From assembly GCF_000524195.1 (NCBI RefSeq), contig NW_020170384.1:1550517-1614516 (forward strand): a stretch of 64,000 nt of DNA, written 5' to 3'. Shown here piece after piece: positions 24,001 through 35,200 of the stretch. Made by a program: the position numbers and the translations under genes. Every line of letters starts with the position of its first letter. Within the stretch, counting starts at the first letter, position 1. The notes beneath the pieces are model-generated. The model did not search any database. It was not told the DNA's origin and saw nothing but the letters and a program-made list of their open reading frames with translations. This DNA is from Echinococcus granulosus (Eukaryota; Platyhelminthes; Cestoda; Cyclophyllidea; Taeniidae).

Positions 24001-26135
24001 CATTGCTTAGCACTGCCCAATCACGAGTGCTTTAGCGCCTGACTCCATTTTTGGGTCTAAAACAGCACCAAAAAGGCGATGAAAATGTCCTTGTTAAGAA
24101 AAAAATACAAAAAATAGACGAATTATGACAAACTGGACTTGTAGTCATATTTGAAGCGTTACAAATACATCTAGTTGTTAAATAATATGTATTGGGCATC
24201 CACGCCTCTGGGTTACCAACTGCTGTGAATTCGTCAAGGAACGTGCAATTCAAAGTGCCAAAAGGCCGACATTAAAGTGTTGTTTTCGTTTCACCAATGA
24301 AGGGAAGTTGGCAAAAATGTTAACAGGAAACACTTTAGTTATTTCCAAAAGCAAATAGTTAAGTGAGACCTTGGTGCCAGTTGATAGCGAGTAGCCATTG
24401 GTTTATTCATATTCGTGAGTAAAAGCGATTGGTAGAAGCAGGCGATCACAAAACCCCCTACTTTTTTACCAAATAGAGAAAATTTAATAGCAAAATGAAG
24501 AAGGTGACTATACCGATTACTAAAAAGACGTGTATTATAGCCTTGTTAGCAAGTCTAGGCACTTAGAAAATAGAAGGGAAGTAGTGCGCTGAAAAGTGGC
24601 GGAAGAGTTGCCATTACGGTTCGAGTGGTTAGTTCTCCTGCATTAGCAGAGGCTTTGACTTTATTTTACGAAATGGGCAAAAGACGTGGGAAGATGTGAC
24701 ACAGACTTTGAAAATTACCTCATAGCATTGGGAGTCCTCGAATTACTATAGGAATAAATCAGATATGAAAGATTTTTTGGAGCTATGACAAGTGAAACGC
24801 AGTGATAAATCAGTAACTAGCAGTTTGTTTGCGATATCTCTATTTTTATTTGGATCCCACATTTGTAAATACGTGAACAAAGAGTATAAATGCGCCTGCA
24901 TTAGAGCTAAAAAAGATATGCAAGTTGACTCGATTTATTGATATGTGAGACACAACTGGAGTCATTTCCTTTCTTCCCTTCGTGAAATAACTGCCAACTT
25001 TTACCTATCTTGGTTCTAATTTCGCAAGCTATTAGGCAACGGACATGTTCTGGAAATTGTCAAAACACTTCCTCATCTCATACTAATGTTAGTGTTTAGG
25101 AGACGTGAAACATGAGCGCTTACGGAGCGTAGTATCCAAAGTCTCCTTGCTTCCTCTTAAAACCGCAATTGGGATAAGCTATTTATTTTGAAATGAAGAT
25201 TTCTACTTTTAACGAGCTACAAAACTATTTGGTCATATACTTACTTTGATGAGATTGCAAGATATGAATGCGGAATCTGGAAAACCCACTTCCTTATGAA
25301 AGCAACTGCATTTCAACAGCAGATTTTAAAAACTAGAGTAGATTTTGTCAAGTAGCTTCAAATTAGGATGAATCCGAAACCTCGTAGCTTTATTAAATGC
25401 GTATATATATGGAAGTGACAGACAAAAGCAGACTCACTTTTCCACAACACCTGGGTGTAGGTGTTTCAGTTTCACCATTGAGCAATCGCAATTCCAGTCG
25501 TTGTCATTAATTTTCAGACGCCTGGAATCGCTCTCCGTCAACCATTTGGCCAATGCCTCCCATGGCAACTGGAGGAGATGGCACTTCTTTATTTCCAGCG
25601 AGCGCAGCCGGGGTAGGAGTTTCTCAAAATCTGCCGGAGTTCCAACTATCTTGGTGCTCATCAATCCCAGATCTGTTAGGTACTCCATTTCCGTAAGATC
25701 AGCGATGTTGACCGTAAGACCGTTGGCTACCACCAGGTAGTTCAAAGACTTCTCCAATCCCTGAAGCATGTTTTTGTCCACCACTGCTGAGCCTTGGACA
25801 TTCCTTAGTGTCAAACGCTTCAGTTTATTCTTTCCCCCGACTTTGGCGAAGTAGCCAGTCTCCACCTTGTCAATGAAGGATCGCTGAACCTCAATCTTCT
25901 GAATTCCACTGCTGGCTAATTGTGGCTCCTCCAGAGAGAGCCATGTCCCCTCCGGCAGTTGGGACATTACTAGGGTCTGGATCTCTGGACTTTGCAGATC
26001 CTCTCCATGAGGTACCTCTTCCCTGCAAATAAGGATTAACTGATGAAGGAAACAGCCTTTCTTGGGCATGCCTTGGGCACTGCCCGTGTGAGAAAAGATA
26101 ATCGAAAGGATGAAAAGACTGAGAAGGAGCTTCAT
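21083..26135 (-). CDS. Single-pass LRR membrane protein with C-terminal cap (LRRCT), 369 residues
   Basis: Exon 1 is 26135-25438 (donor GTGAGT) and exon 2 is 21494-21083. The join is in phase and gives 1110 bases. The product starts with a hydrophobic signal peptide of about 20 residues (M-K-L-L-L-S-L-F-I-L). A region of irregular leucine-rich repeats follows, for example residues 105-210. Next comes a cysteine cap of LRRCT type: W-N-C-D-C around 214-218, then C240 in the C-A-S-P-P-N-L block and C260. The intron splits this cap. Residues 261-322 are Gly/Ser/acid-rich with S-G-S-G-S at 290-294. Residues 323-344 form one transmembrane helix, followed by a 25-residue basic tail ending Y-V. It is predicted to be a type I surface protein for adhesion or ligand binding. 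LRRCT and topology are clear; ligand and orthology are not. Confidence 0.85.
21495..25437 (-). other. Single intron of the LRR gene, 3.9 kb
   Basis: GTGAGT donor at 25437 and TTTCAG acceptor ending at 21495 on the minus strand. The open frames inside (for example 23437-23739, with an R-E-R-E-S-type low-complexity run) look like chance or simple-sequence effects. No nested gene is supported. Confidence 0.6.
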
Positions 26136-26159
26136 GAGATTTGGAGGTTGAAGCGAAGG

Positions 26160-26470
26160 AAGTTATGATGTGTGTGTGTGTATGTGGAGATAACGGCGAA
26201 ACGGTAGTAGAGGGAGCCTGACGGATGAATGCCTGATCGAGATACAGGTGAGTGTGTGTGTATGTGTGTGCGTAAACGTTGGGATGTTTTGAGTGTGGCG
26301 AGTTGAAGCAAAGTGAAACTGACTCACCGCAGCAGTTGCCGCAGCAACAGCCAATGCATGGAGCCCAGCCTCGTAATTGGTTGCGCAATGCCGTTTACGC
26401 AAGCACGCGCGCATGCACGCACGCACTCGAGCTAGCGCGCACGCACGCCAAGTAGCACGCACGAGGTCGT
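26160..26470 (-). promoter_or_regulatory. TG/CA and GCAC-rich upstream region of the LRR gene
   Basis: Alternating purine-pyrimidine runs: TGTGTGTGTGT at about 26170, more TG runs at 26250-26272, and CGCACGCACG-type runs at 26404-26456. The region starts about 35 bases before the ATG. This composition can form Z-DNA and probably lies in the 5' UTR or core promoter. A similar region precedes the PH gene. Promoter function is inferred from position only. Confidence 0.35.
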
Positions 26471-26666
26471 GCACCAGGCAATGCATTCCAAAAGCAACGG
26501 CATTGTCTCCCCTTCTAAAAACCGCCGGCTGAGCACCCGTCCACCAATTGTGTGAGTGGCATCAATGACGCATGAAACCCCATTTCTGTTTAGTGAAAGG
26601 ACAAGATATTTCGATATTTGCAACATTGGAAAAAACAACGGCCAAAATAGTCTTTTTTGGCAATAT

Positions 26667-26691
26667 TTTATTTAACTCAATTAGCTTTATT
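26667..26691 (-). terminator. Two polyadenylation signals AATAAA
   Basis: TTTATT at 26667-26672 and 26686-26691 on the + strand, i.e. AATAAA on the minus strand. They lie about 100 and 120 bases past the TAA of the candidate gene at 26788 and some 530 bases upstream of the LRR start codon. Confidence 0.4.
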
Positions 26692-26787
26692 TAATTCAAC
26701 ATGTGACTAACTCAGGCAGGTATTTGGATTAAGTGTACAACGGTTGAGTGAAACCTAAAATACTTGTTTAGTTAAATTGCCGTTGAT

Positions 26788-27124
26788 TTAAAAAGTTTGC
26801 CGGTTTGAAGGGGACTTTAATGTTGACATAACACTCCAAAGGTCAATTTTAAGTAATTTTTTCACTTTGGGACCTGCAGTACCTCCAGCACGCTATAAAA
26901 AGGAAAGCATAAAATAGCAACCCTCACCATTTGGTGTTTGCGGAGTGTTTTGACAAGTGAATTTTCTAGTCTGCCGTCGTACCTCAAACTGCAATGACAG
27001 AGGAACAGATCGAACTCCTCGAGCAAAACTTCGGCCTGCATACACTCGACCCTTAGAGCTGGGAGGAGAGTCCACTGTTCAAGAGGACGCTGACTTCCAT
27101 TAACTTTTTGGACCAATTTAACAG
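26788..27124 (-). CDS. Possible small two-exon gene or 3' end of one, unknown family
   Basis: Exon A 27124-26928 is open in the frame entered in phase 2. It has a TTGAACAG acceptor at its 5' edge and a good donor ATG|GTGAGG. A 35-base intron ending TTTTTATAG leads in phase to exon B, 26892-26788, which ends in TAA. Two AATAAA signals on the coding strand lie about 100-120 bases downstream (26667-26672, 26686-26691). The peptide (about 99 residues) is mixed and globular-looking, with L-L-E-E-F-D-L-F-L in exon A and a basic C-terminus. I recognise no family. No upstream exon was found, so it could be a gene tail, a small orphan gene or a pseudogene fragment. The very short intron and placed polyA signals are the main support. 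Confidence 0.35.
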
Positions 27125-29268
27125 CTGTTCAAGAACCAAAAAATGTAATTCTCCCACAAATAAAAGTAATTGTCATTCCTTTCGCCAATTTCCACCAAAC
27201 TCATTCATGTATGCCAGAATTTGGTGCAACCAATTTTCCTCAATTGATGAATATTGCATGTCACACATTTGCGACGCTGGAATCAAGTATGAAAATGGTG
27301 GCATCACATGTTACGCTGATGCCAAAGTTGTTAGTATTGCGTAAATATAGAAGCAAAATTCACTACTCAATAATTTATTAGAAATAGAAAAGTTAACGGT
27401 GGACTGTGTCACCTTAGCTAATTGGACTGCTTAAAGCCTGCATCGTTGATCTTTGACTGAATCCGCGCAACACTTGAGCCAACTTCTATTTGCTCTGCTG
27501 CAGTCTTACGTAATGACGACATTTTGCGGAAGTTCCTTGCAGCAAACCAATGACGTCTGATTCAAGCACAACTTGAGCACCCATTGCTGCAGCATTCATC
27601 CAATTGGTTGCTAGTCGTTACAGCCGAAAATGACCCCCAAATCTTCTTGACGCCAGTTTCATTTAACATCAGCACACAATGTCTTGGGTCCAATTTTAAA
27701 CTCGGTTTTATGCATCAAAACGGCTATTTTTAGCAGTAGCACTTTATTTGTTTGGTGACGGTCCACTTAAGGGCTCCGCCATTGCACCCTTGCTGGGCAG
27801 CCCAGCCCTCGGATCATGCCAGTATACTCCAAGCCCCTCTGTACATCGACAATACGTATTCTACCCTAGTAATATGCTTTTCTTTGTCTTCAGAGGAGTC
27901 TTGAGACGCTGTAGTAGTGTTTCTAAGATTGCAATCCCTCTAGAAAATTCCAAGCAGGATCACTTGAACACAATGGAGTTAATGAGCTTTTCCAGAACTA
28001 GCAGCACTTGTAATTTACGCTTCAAGAAATCCGCATCAAGCATGTATTCACCAGCATTTCAAACTACAAAAAGTGCCGGTTTTTTAGTCCTCTTCTCGCA
28101 GCTAATAATTCCTATCTAACCGAATGTGACCTTGGCCCTTATGCAATGACTTTACCAAGTCATGGGGTGGGTGATAACCTATTTGGCCGAGGATATTGGC
28201 GGTGCAGTTGCTCCGTCCGTCCCAAATTACCGCTCCGCGCGCATTGCTGATGTCTAAGGGTCTAATTCCATTTGGACAACTACTTGGCGTCTATTTGCAC
28301 AGATCGGGTTGATTGCGTAGGAGGGAGAACGTTGACCCCGATTGACGTTGAGGATTTATTACGGTAATAAGCTAATTAACATTATACCCACCTACCGCCA
28401 CTACTTAGGCAGTAACATCATGCACATCCTGCCACCTTTGAGCATAACGATCTGTGATTTGGTAGGCAATGCTCGACGTAAAGTCGGGTACACGCACAAC
28501 TTAAGATCGGGATGCCTTTAAATCCACTGAAAGCACCCGCCTTCCTGTTTTGTTTCAGACATCCTGCGATGCACCCTAACAACTGTTTAAAAAGAGCCCA
28601 CATTAACAGAGCAAGCTCACACCTTGGGGTATTTCACAAGCACAGTACACTCTGAAAAGTAGGGGAAAATGCAGCAGACCATTAAATGTTTACGTTGATC
28701 GCACTCACCACGTCCGTAGAATTAGCAACTGTTTGATGGATAACGCTCAAATAACGTCAAGGCAACAAATCGTAACATTAAGTCGAGCTAGATGACAGAT
28801 CTTAAGGCTGGCGCATTCTTTCAGATTTACACACGAGCGCTAGACACGCAACATCGTGACCTCAAGGGAGAATGATCATACTTTGGAGTACCTTCGAGGA
28901 AAAAAATTCACGAGAATTAGTAACTATTGGGAAGTCCCAGGAGCTGAGATTTGAAACTTCCTGCGCAAGAACTCCTCCTTTGCAGGAGTTCAAACACCAA
29001 TGGCGTAGGAATTTTATACCGTAGAATGAGGACAGTCGATGACCCTCAGACCAAATAGTTTTGATCGCATTGCCATTCATGTAATTTGAGTAGCAATAAC
29101 ACTTTGTGCTTTAAAGTCCTACACCAAAACACCACATGAGCCACTAAGACTCTTCAAAGGCAAACTACATCCGCCCAAGCTAATCTTCCGCCATTGTACA
29201 ACTATTCCAGAAATTTAAGGGCAAAATATCACAAGCTTAAACATGGATAATAAAAAATACAAGATTAG
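27125..29268. other. Intergenic region downstream of COG8
   Basis: About 2.1 kb holding repeat R1 copy 2 (27751-27914, reverse strand). A 34-residue minus-strand frame (27522-27418) is followed 40 bases later by AATAAA. No domain-bearing exon was seen. The short CACACATTTGCGACGCTGGA motif at about 27259 recurs elsewhere in the window. Confidence 0.5.
27751..27914 (-). repeat. Dispersed repeat R1, copy 2
   Basis: Read on the minus strand it follows the same order as copies 1 and 3: CTGAAGACAAAG, TACTAGGGTAGAAT, ACGTATTGTCGATGTA, GGGGCTTGGAGTATACTGGCA, then AGTGGACCGTCACCAAAC. It is closer to copy 1 than to copy 3 at the 3' end. Confidence 0.75.
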
Positions 29269-32200
29269 TCAGAAGTCAACATCCCAACCCTCATTATTTC
29301 CCACATCATCAACTTTAGCTTCATCTGGGCTCTTGGAAGAGTCCTCGAAGTTATCATTGACCGCTTTCGACTGATCAGCATCTACAGCTTGAACTTCCGA
29401 AGGTTCTGGGTGAACGGAACTCGACTCAAGGATAATGCGAGGTGTCGAAGCCACAGTACCCCCCACCGCCAACTGCTTCTCCTGGCGATCTACAACGGTT
29501 CGTGAGAAATAGGCAGTCTTTGATTGGGATATGTATGCGTTGCTGAAGGGAGGAGCAGATGGAATATTAGTGGTTGGTAAGTCTTCCTTTTCGCAATAAG
29601 TGTTCCCTGGTAAAGCACTGTCAGACCTGAATCGCCGAAGGTCATGGTGTTCTTGTGTCACATTAACCGAGATATCTGCATCTTCGGCCCAGGTGGTTTC
29701 ATCCTCACCCAAATCGGCATTGTTTGCTGGTTTTGCCGAAAGAGGCGACTGCCCTTCTTCAAGAAGTTTCTCAGCAGAAGTACCAGCGTTAATAGCTTGT
29801 TCTTCAAAAAGAGGTTCGTTTCCTTCAACCCTTTCCACCTCTGTCTTCCACTCATTTGAGGAAGTAGGTGTTTGAGCTTTGATTTCTTCTTCTAAACCTT
29901 CAGAATCAATTTTTTTGGTCGGTGGCGAATTTCCATACAAATCCCAATCGCGGGGTTCGTTCGCGGACACATTGGCATCAATTTCCGATGATCTAGCAGT
30001 CTCCAGCTCACCTTCGGCATTTCGTTGAATCAAATTAGAATCTGGTTCGACCGGCTTGTCATCTGTATGAAGATTTGGCTTTTCTTCATCATTAATATTG
30101 GTATCCGCATCTCCACCCCATGCATTGTCACCTTCACTCCAGTCAGCATTAAATGAAGCCAATTTCTCAGGACTGGTTTCAGATCTACCAGTCTCATCCA
30201 AATCAGTTGCTCTGGTAGTATGAGATGCAATAGTACCGGAAGGTAGGAGCACTTCAGTATCAGGATTAGTTGGTGTTCCATCAGGATTTGCCACATCAGA
30301 TGACTCTTCTTTACTATTATTAGCAGGAGAATCAGTTTTAGCCATACTCTGTACATCAATTTCGAGATTTTGAAGACTGGCAAAATCGGAAGGATCTGTA
30401 TCTGCTTCCCACCCACCTTTCCAATTCGCAAATTCATCCCCAACAGTACCGACAGCCTCAACCTTTTGGTCCACAATTGCCGACTCTCCGAGATCTCCAA
30501 TCCCGGCGACATCGACATTTTCATTCACTGACAATTTGGCATTAACTTCAAACCCCGAATCAGCAGACAACTCTTTTCCATTATTATCTTCAATCAACCT
30601 AGACTGCGGTGAAGTGTCTAGATCGGATGAATAAAGAGCAATTGGTCTTCCCACATCACGGGCACCGATGTTTACAGCTTCAACCAGTTCTTCTCCGGAG
30701 CCTTTGTTTACTGCCTGTTCTACAACAGGCGACTGCATGTCGGTCGCTACTGTTCCATCCATTTCCCTTTCCTCAGGTTTATTCACAATAGAGTCATCAA
30801 TGTTCGTAAGAACTTTGTCATCTTTGTTTATGGCAAATTCTTCTTCCAAATACTCAGCTTTCTGGTTGTTGACATCGACGGGTTCAGCGTTTCTGCTATC
30901 ACTCGCTTCTCCCCCCACATCTCCGTCAATCCAATTAGCAAGCCCATTGTCAGCATCTGGACGTCCTAGTGTGGAAGTAGGACAGCTCGTCACCATCGCT
31001 GGAACAGAAATCTCTGCTGACGCGCTCAGCTCACCAGCATCATCACCGCCTAGATCGCTTAATGAGATGGAATCGTCTTTACTAGCACTTTCTTCTTTAA
31101 CGGAGAGTACGGTGGTGACTTCTTGATTTGAAAAGTTGGTTTGATCGCTTGTAGGGAATAAGAACTCATGATTCGCCTGAATATCTATATCTTGTTCATT
31201 GGAAGCCGCTGAAACACACACCTTTTTGTTCGTCGTTGAATGGCCAATTAAGTTTCCGTCATCGCCATCATTTTTTTCATCATTCCAGTCAGCAGGTTCG
31301 TTGAGAGTTTCCGAAACTCTTGACACAGAAGTAGGACAGGTCGTTATCATCGGTGGAACAGAGACCGTTGCTGGTGTCTTTAATTCATTAGCATTATCAT
31401 CTAAAACGGAAAGAATGCTAGAGTTATTGTCGTCGTTTTCTGACTTTTTGACAGAGGGCGGACTGATAAGCTCGTGACTTGGGGAGATGCCGTTATCCTT
31501 CATGGAAGGCTGGGGTTCCCGATTATCCAGAATATCAAAACCCTGCTGCAACCCCCCAAAAACACCTTCCTTTTCCGTTGGTGGATCAGTTAAACCTAAT
31601 TTGGGCTGCTCCAAAAATGCACCTTTTAAAGAAGGGCTTTTAGGAACACTAGGTAGGCCCTCGCCCTTGCTGTCGGTTGGGAAAGAATCCCCCTCTTCGA
31701 CGAATGAAGGAGTCTTTTGAACACTCAAAAAGTGTTTATCACCAGGAATGTCATTAGGTAACGTCAGTTCCAATTTAACCATGCTAGCTTCAGAAGAATT
31801 TGCGGCTGAATTATGAGACGTTGAGCTTGACTGCACACACTTTTTTCCGTCCTCCATGCTTGGTTGATTTTTCCTCAGAAGAGAATAGGGGTGATAGGGT
31901 TGGAGGGCTGTATCGTTGTCAGATTGATCACCTATTTCTAACAAAGTACTATAGTGATTATTAAATCGGTTTTCGGCTGTGGTATTACCGTCTATTGTCA
32001 TGGTTTCTGCAGATCTATAAGCATCCAAGCTAAGTCTATCAATGCTCTCAATTTCTGCACGCGTTTCGACATCTTGTTGCCCTGATTCCTCAATTGCAGT
32101 AGATGCTACTTTTGAAGATAAAACAGCTGCAGATTCCTCATTTACTTCCTTCCCTTCCTTATCTTCCTGTGAATCTTTGACAGTAGCCTTGGTAACTGGA

Positions 32201-35200
32201 GGTACAGTCAATTCCGGTGCGGTAAAATTCTTCATCCTTGGCTCGTGAGTTGACAGAGAAACAGGACTTTTAGGAGGTGCTTCCACGTCGTCATGCGAGA
32301 CTTCCTCTTGATTCGGTTCAGTCATTTGACAAGGAGCGGCTTCCTCCCTAGCTTCTTCATGAGGCCAAATTCCCAAGTGACTGTTCCATCCTTCAACTTC
32401 AGTTGGTAGCAGAGTTGACGAAACTGCCTCTGGTTTGGATTTCTGCATTGATGCCAAATGTGCGTCTGTGCCACGGATGGTACATTTCTCCGTAGAAGAC
32501 AGTGAAGGTTCAACTAATTCCAGAGCAGAGGAATCGAGACGAGCAGTCTTTAAATCCTCTGGAACAACAGAAGGCCCATCGTTTTCAGGATGAGATGAAG
32601 CAACTTCCCAACCAACCTCATTCTTGGCTAAAATAGAAGGATTAGGTTTCTCCAAAACTTCACTCTCGTTTTTTTCCACTTCAAAGACAGGAGCAAATCC
32701 AGCCGAATGAGCAGCGATAGCTTTTGATTCGAATTCCACTTCCTCCTTTTGCAGAAGACTTAATTCAAGAGAATGCGGTGCTCCCTTAGCGATGGATAAA
32801 TCGTTGGATTCTTCAGTCAAAGATGCAAGAGCCTTCGGCTCCCCATGTTGAAATTGTGAGGGTTGACGTTTTTCGAGAGCCGTAGTCAGAAGAGACGCGT
32901 GTGCATCTGAAGTAGGTCTCACTTCATCAGTGTCTGGGATAACTGACTGCTTGACGGTGTCACCTGCTCGCAGTGGACCGGTACTCAGCTGCCCCCATAC
33001 CACGAAAATAGGCGCACAGACCCGTCGGGCGAGGAGAGAGACAGTTTGAGAAGTAGAAGGGACCTCCTCTTCGCCCTCCAGACGCAGCTGCCAGAGATGT
33101 GCTACCGCATCGCCTCCGAAGATATATTCCAGCAGACAGGAGAGAAGGTGGGGTACGGCCACATGGGCGAATACCGAGGCAAGATTAGAACTCTGTGCGC
33201 GTGCAGCTGCGCTGTCCAATTGGCGCGATCTGTGCGCTGCTACGATCGCCTCGGCTGCGCCGCTCAGTATTCGAATGCTTGCTGATAGCACTCTGAGTGT
33301 TGAAATGAATAAAATAAGTTAGTTCTGGGCTTGGGGTTTCGGTCAGTTGGAGTCTACGCTAAAAAAATAATGCCAATAGAATCCTAGAATGAACTTGTAG
33401 AGGAAGGGAATATATATAGCCAGTCGAAGCTCGGTAAATAAGCAATGCGTTACTAAGCTCTATTTATCGCAAAGAATGAATAATTCGTAGCTTCCAAAGG
33501 CATAGTGATATTTTACAAATACGATTAGGTCCTGGGAAAAAAGTGCCACCTATTTGCGTTGCAGAGAACGAAGATCTCGAGAGAGTTTTACAAAATCGAC
33601 AGAAAAAACAGCAAGTTAAATAGTTCACAACAGTTTAGCTAACATAAGAGTGGGAAGAGATACTCCAGTCGTCTCCACCCTCAAAAATAGTAAAAGATTA
33701 GAAATAGGTAGGTAGTAACAGCTGTGATAGTACGCTATGAGTAAGCCCAGTTACCGAGGGAAGATTCTCCAGGACAAGGATTACAGTCGACCGAGAATGT
33801 TCTTAGGTTTCAGTTTGAGGCTTCAGCTATTCAGAGCCCAAAGATAAATTAGTACAGCAGTAAAGCCTCGAGAAGATACAACGCTCAAATGCCTACAATG
33901 AAACTATCGCTTTGTATTTGAAACGAATCGTGCTGTTCGTTTTGACGGTAACAAAGCAAAGCACGGAGGCGATTTATGAATGGTCTTAAGTATTGAAAAC
34001 AAGGCCACAAACTTCTCAACGGAAGGGATTGCAGTTTGCAAATATCGCAAACTAGCACTTCTTCAAGATTAAAAATGAAATGTGAAGAAGCTCTAGTTGC
34101 CATAAGGAATAAGCGTTTCGCGATTTATTTAAAGGCCAAATTAATAAATAGCAGTAGATTACGAATAACTTCAAGTAGTAAGGAAAAAATTACAAAATAC
34201 AGCCGTTTTAGCTACAGGACATGAGATTTGCAATGGGGCATGCCAGTAGTCGCAATGCATTCAAACAATGAACTATAAAAAAGAGAATTCCCTAGCGATT
34301 GCAACGGCTGAAGTTCACCAAATCCAGCCATCCTCAATAAGAGACCTAATTGTACTAATACAGAATAAAAAACAAAGAAAGGTGTTCAATTAATCACATT
34401 CAAGGCTGACATACCCATCCCTGAGTCCAACGGAACAGCAAATACAGAGGCCATTAAAGGCAGTAAGCAGGCGATTACAAAAGAAAGCGATTGGAGGGTG
34501 AAGCGCGATAGCCATGGGAGCCGAGAACTCATCAGGACTTGTGCTTTCTGGTTGATTAGTCATAAAGGGCAGTTCTGATAACTCCCAAGGCCATAGTTCC
34601 AACGTGGCACTCAATTCTATCAGTGCATTTGTCAGTAGAGCCTAGCAGACACACATGCCTGAGTAAAAACGCAAACTCACCTCAAAGTAATTCAAAGTCG
34701 CACGAGAAAAAATTGCTCCTAAGTGAGCTCGAAAATCGCAACCAATTCGAGCAAACGACCGACCAAAATAGAGTGCCTGAGTCATGACTGAGTGGATCTG
34801 TTGGAAGGTTGTAGGTGCATCCACGCTATCAAGGGTAATCGAGTCATTGGCCATGGCTAGCCTAATCCTGTCACTAATCTCAGAGGGTGTGAAGTGAGGA
34901 AGGCTGAGGAGAGTGTTGAGATCTCCGTTCAAGCCATCCAGAAAGATACCAACCTGATGCACAAGCCAAGAGTGGAAAAGACTCGCCTCGGTGGAGGGAC
35001 CGAGATAATCAATACCGTTTGTTGCTAGGCCCCGTAGTGTCAGAGCAGTTTCGTCTATGTGGAGTGGAGAGATATCCGCAAGGACTGGTTGTTGATGTGG
35101 ATCAGTCAATTTAGACGAGTAGGCCTCTTCATCAGCGAACACGGCACTAAAGGGAAAGCTTGCTTAGAACTAAGCTATTTCAAAGCCATTTGACGCAAAT

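Noticed and set aside
26163..26486. Minus-strand frames rich in H-T-H-T and A-R-A-C
   Set aside because: Translations of the TG/CA and GCAC repeats upstream of the LRR gene, not a protein.
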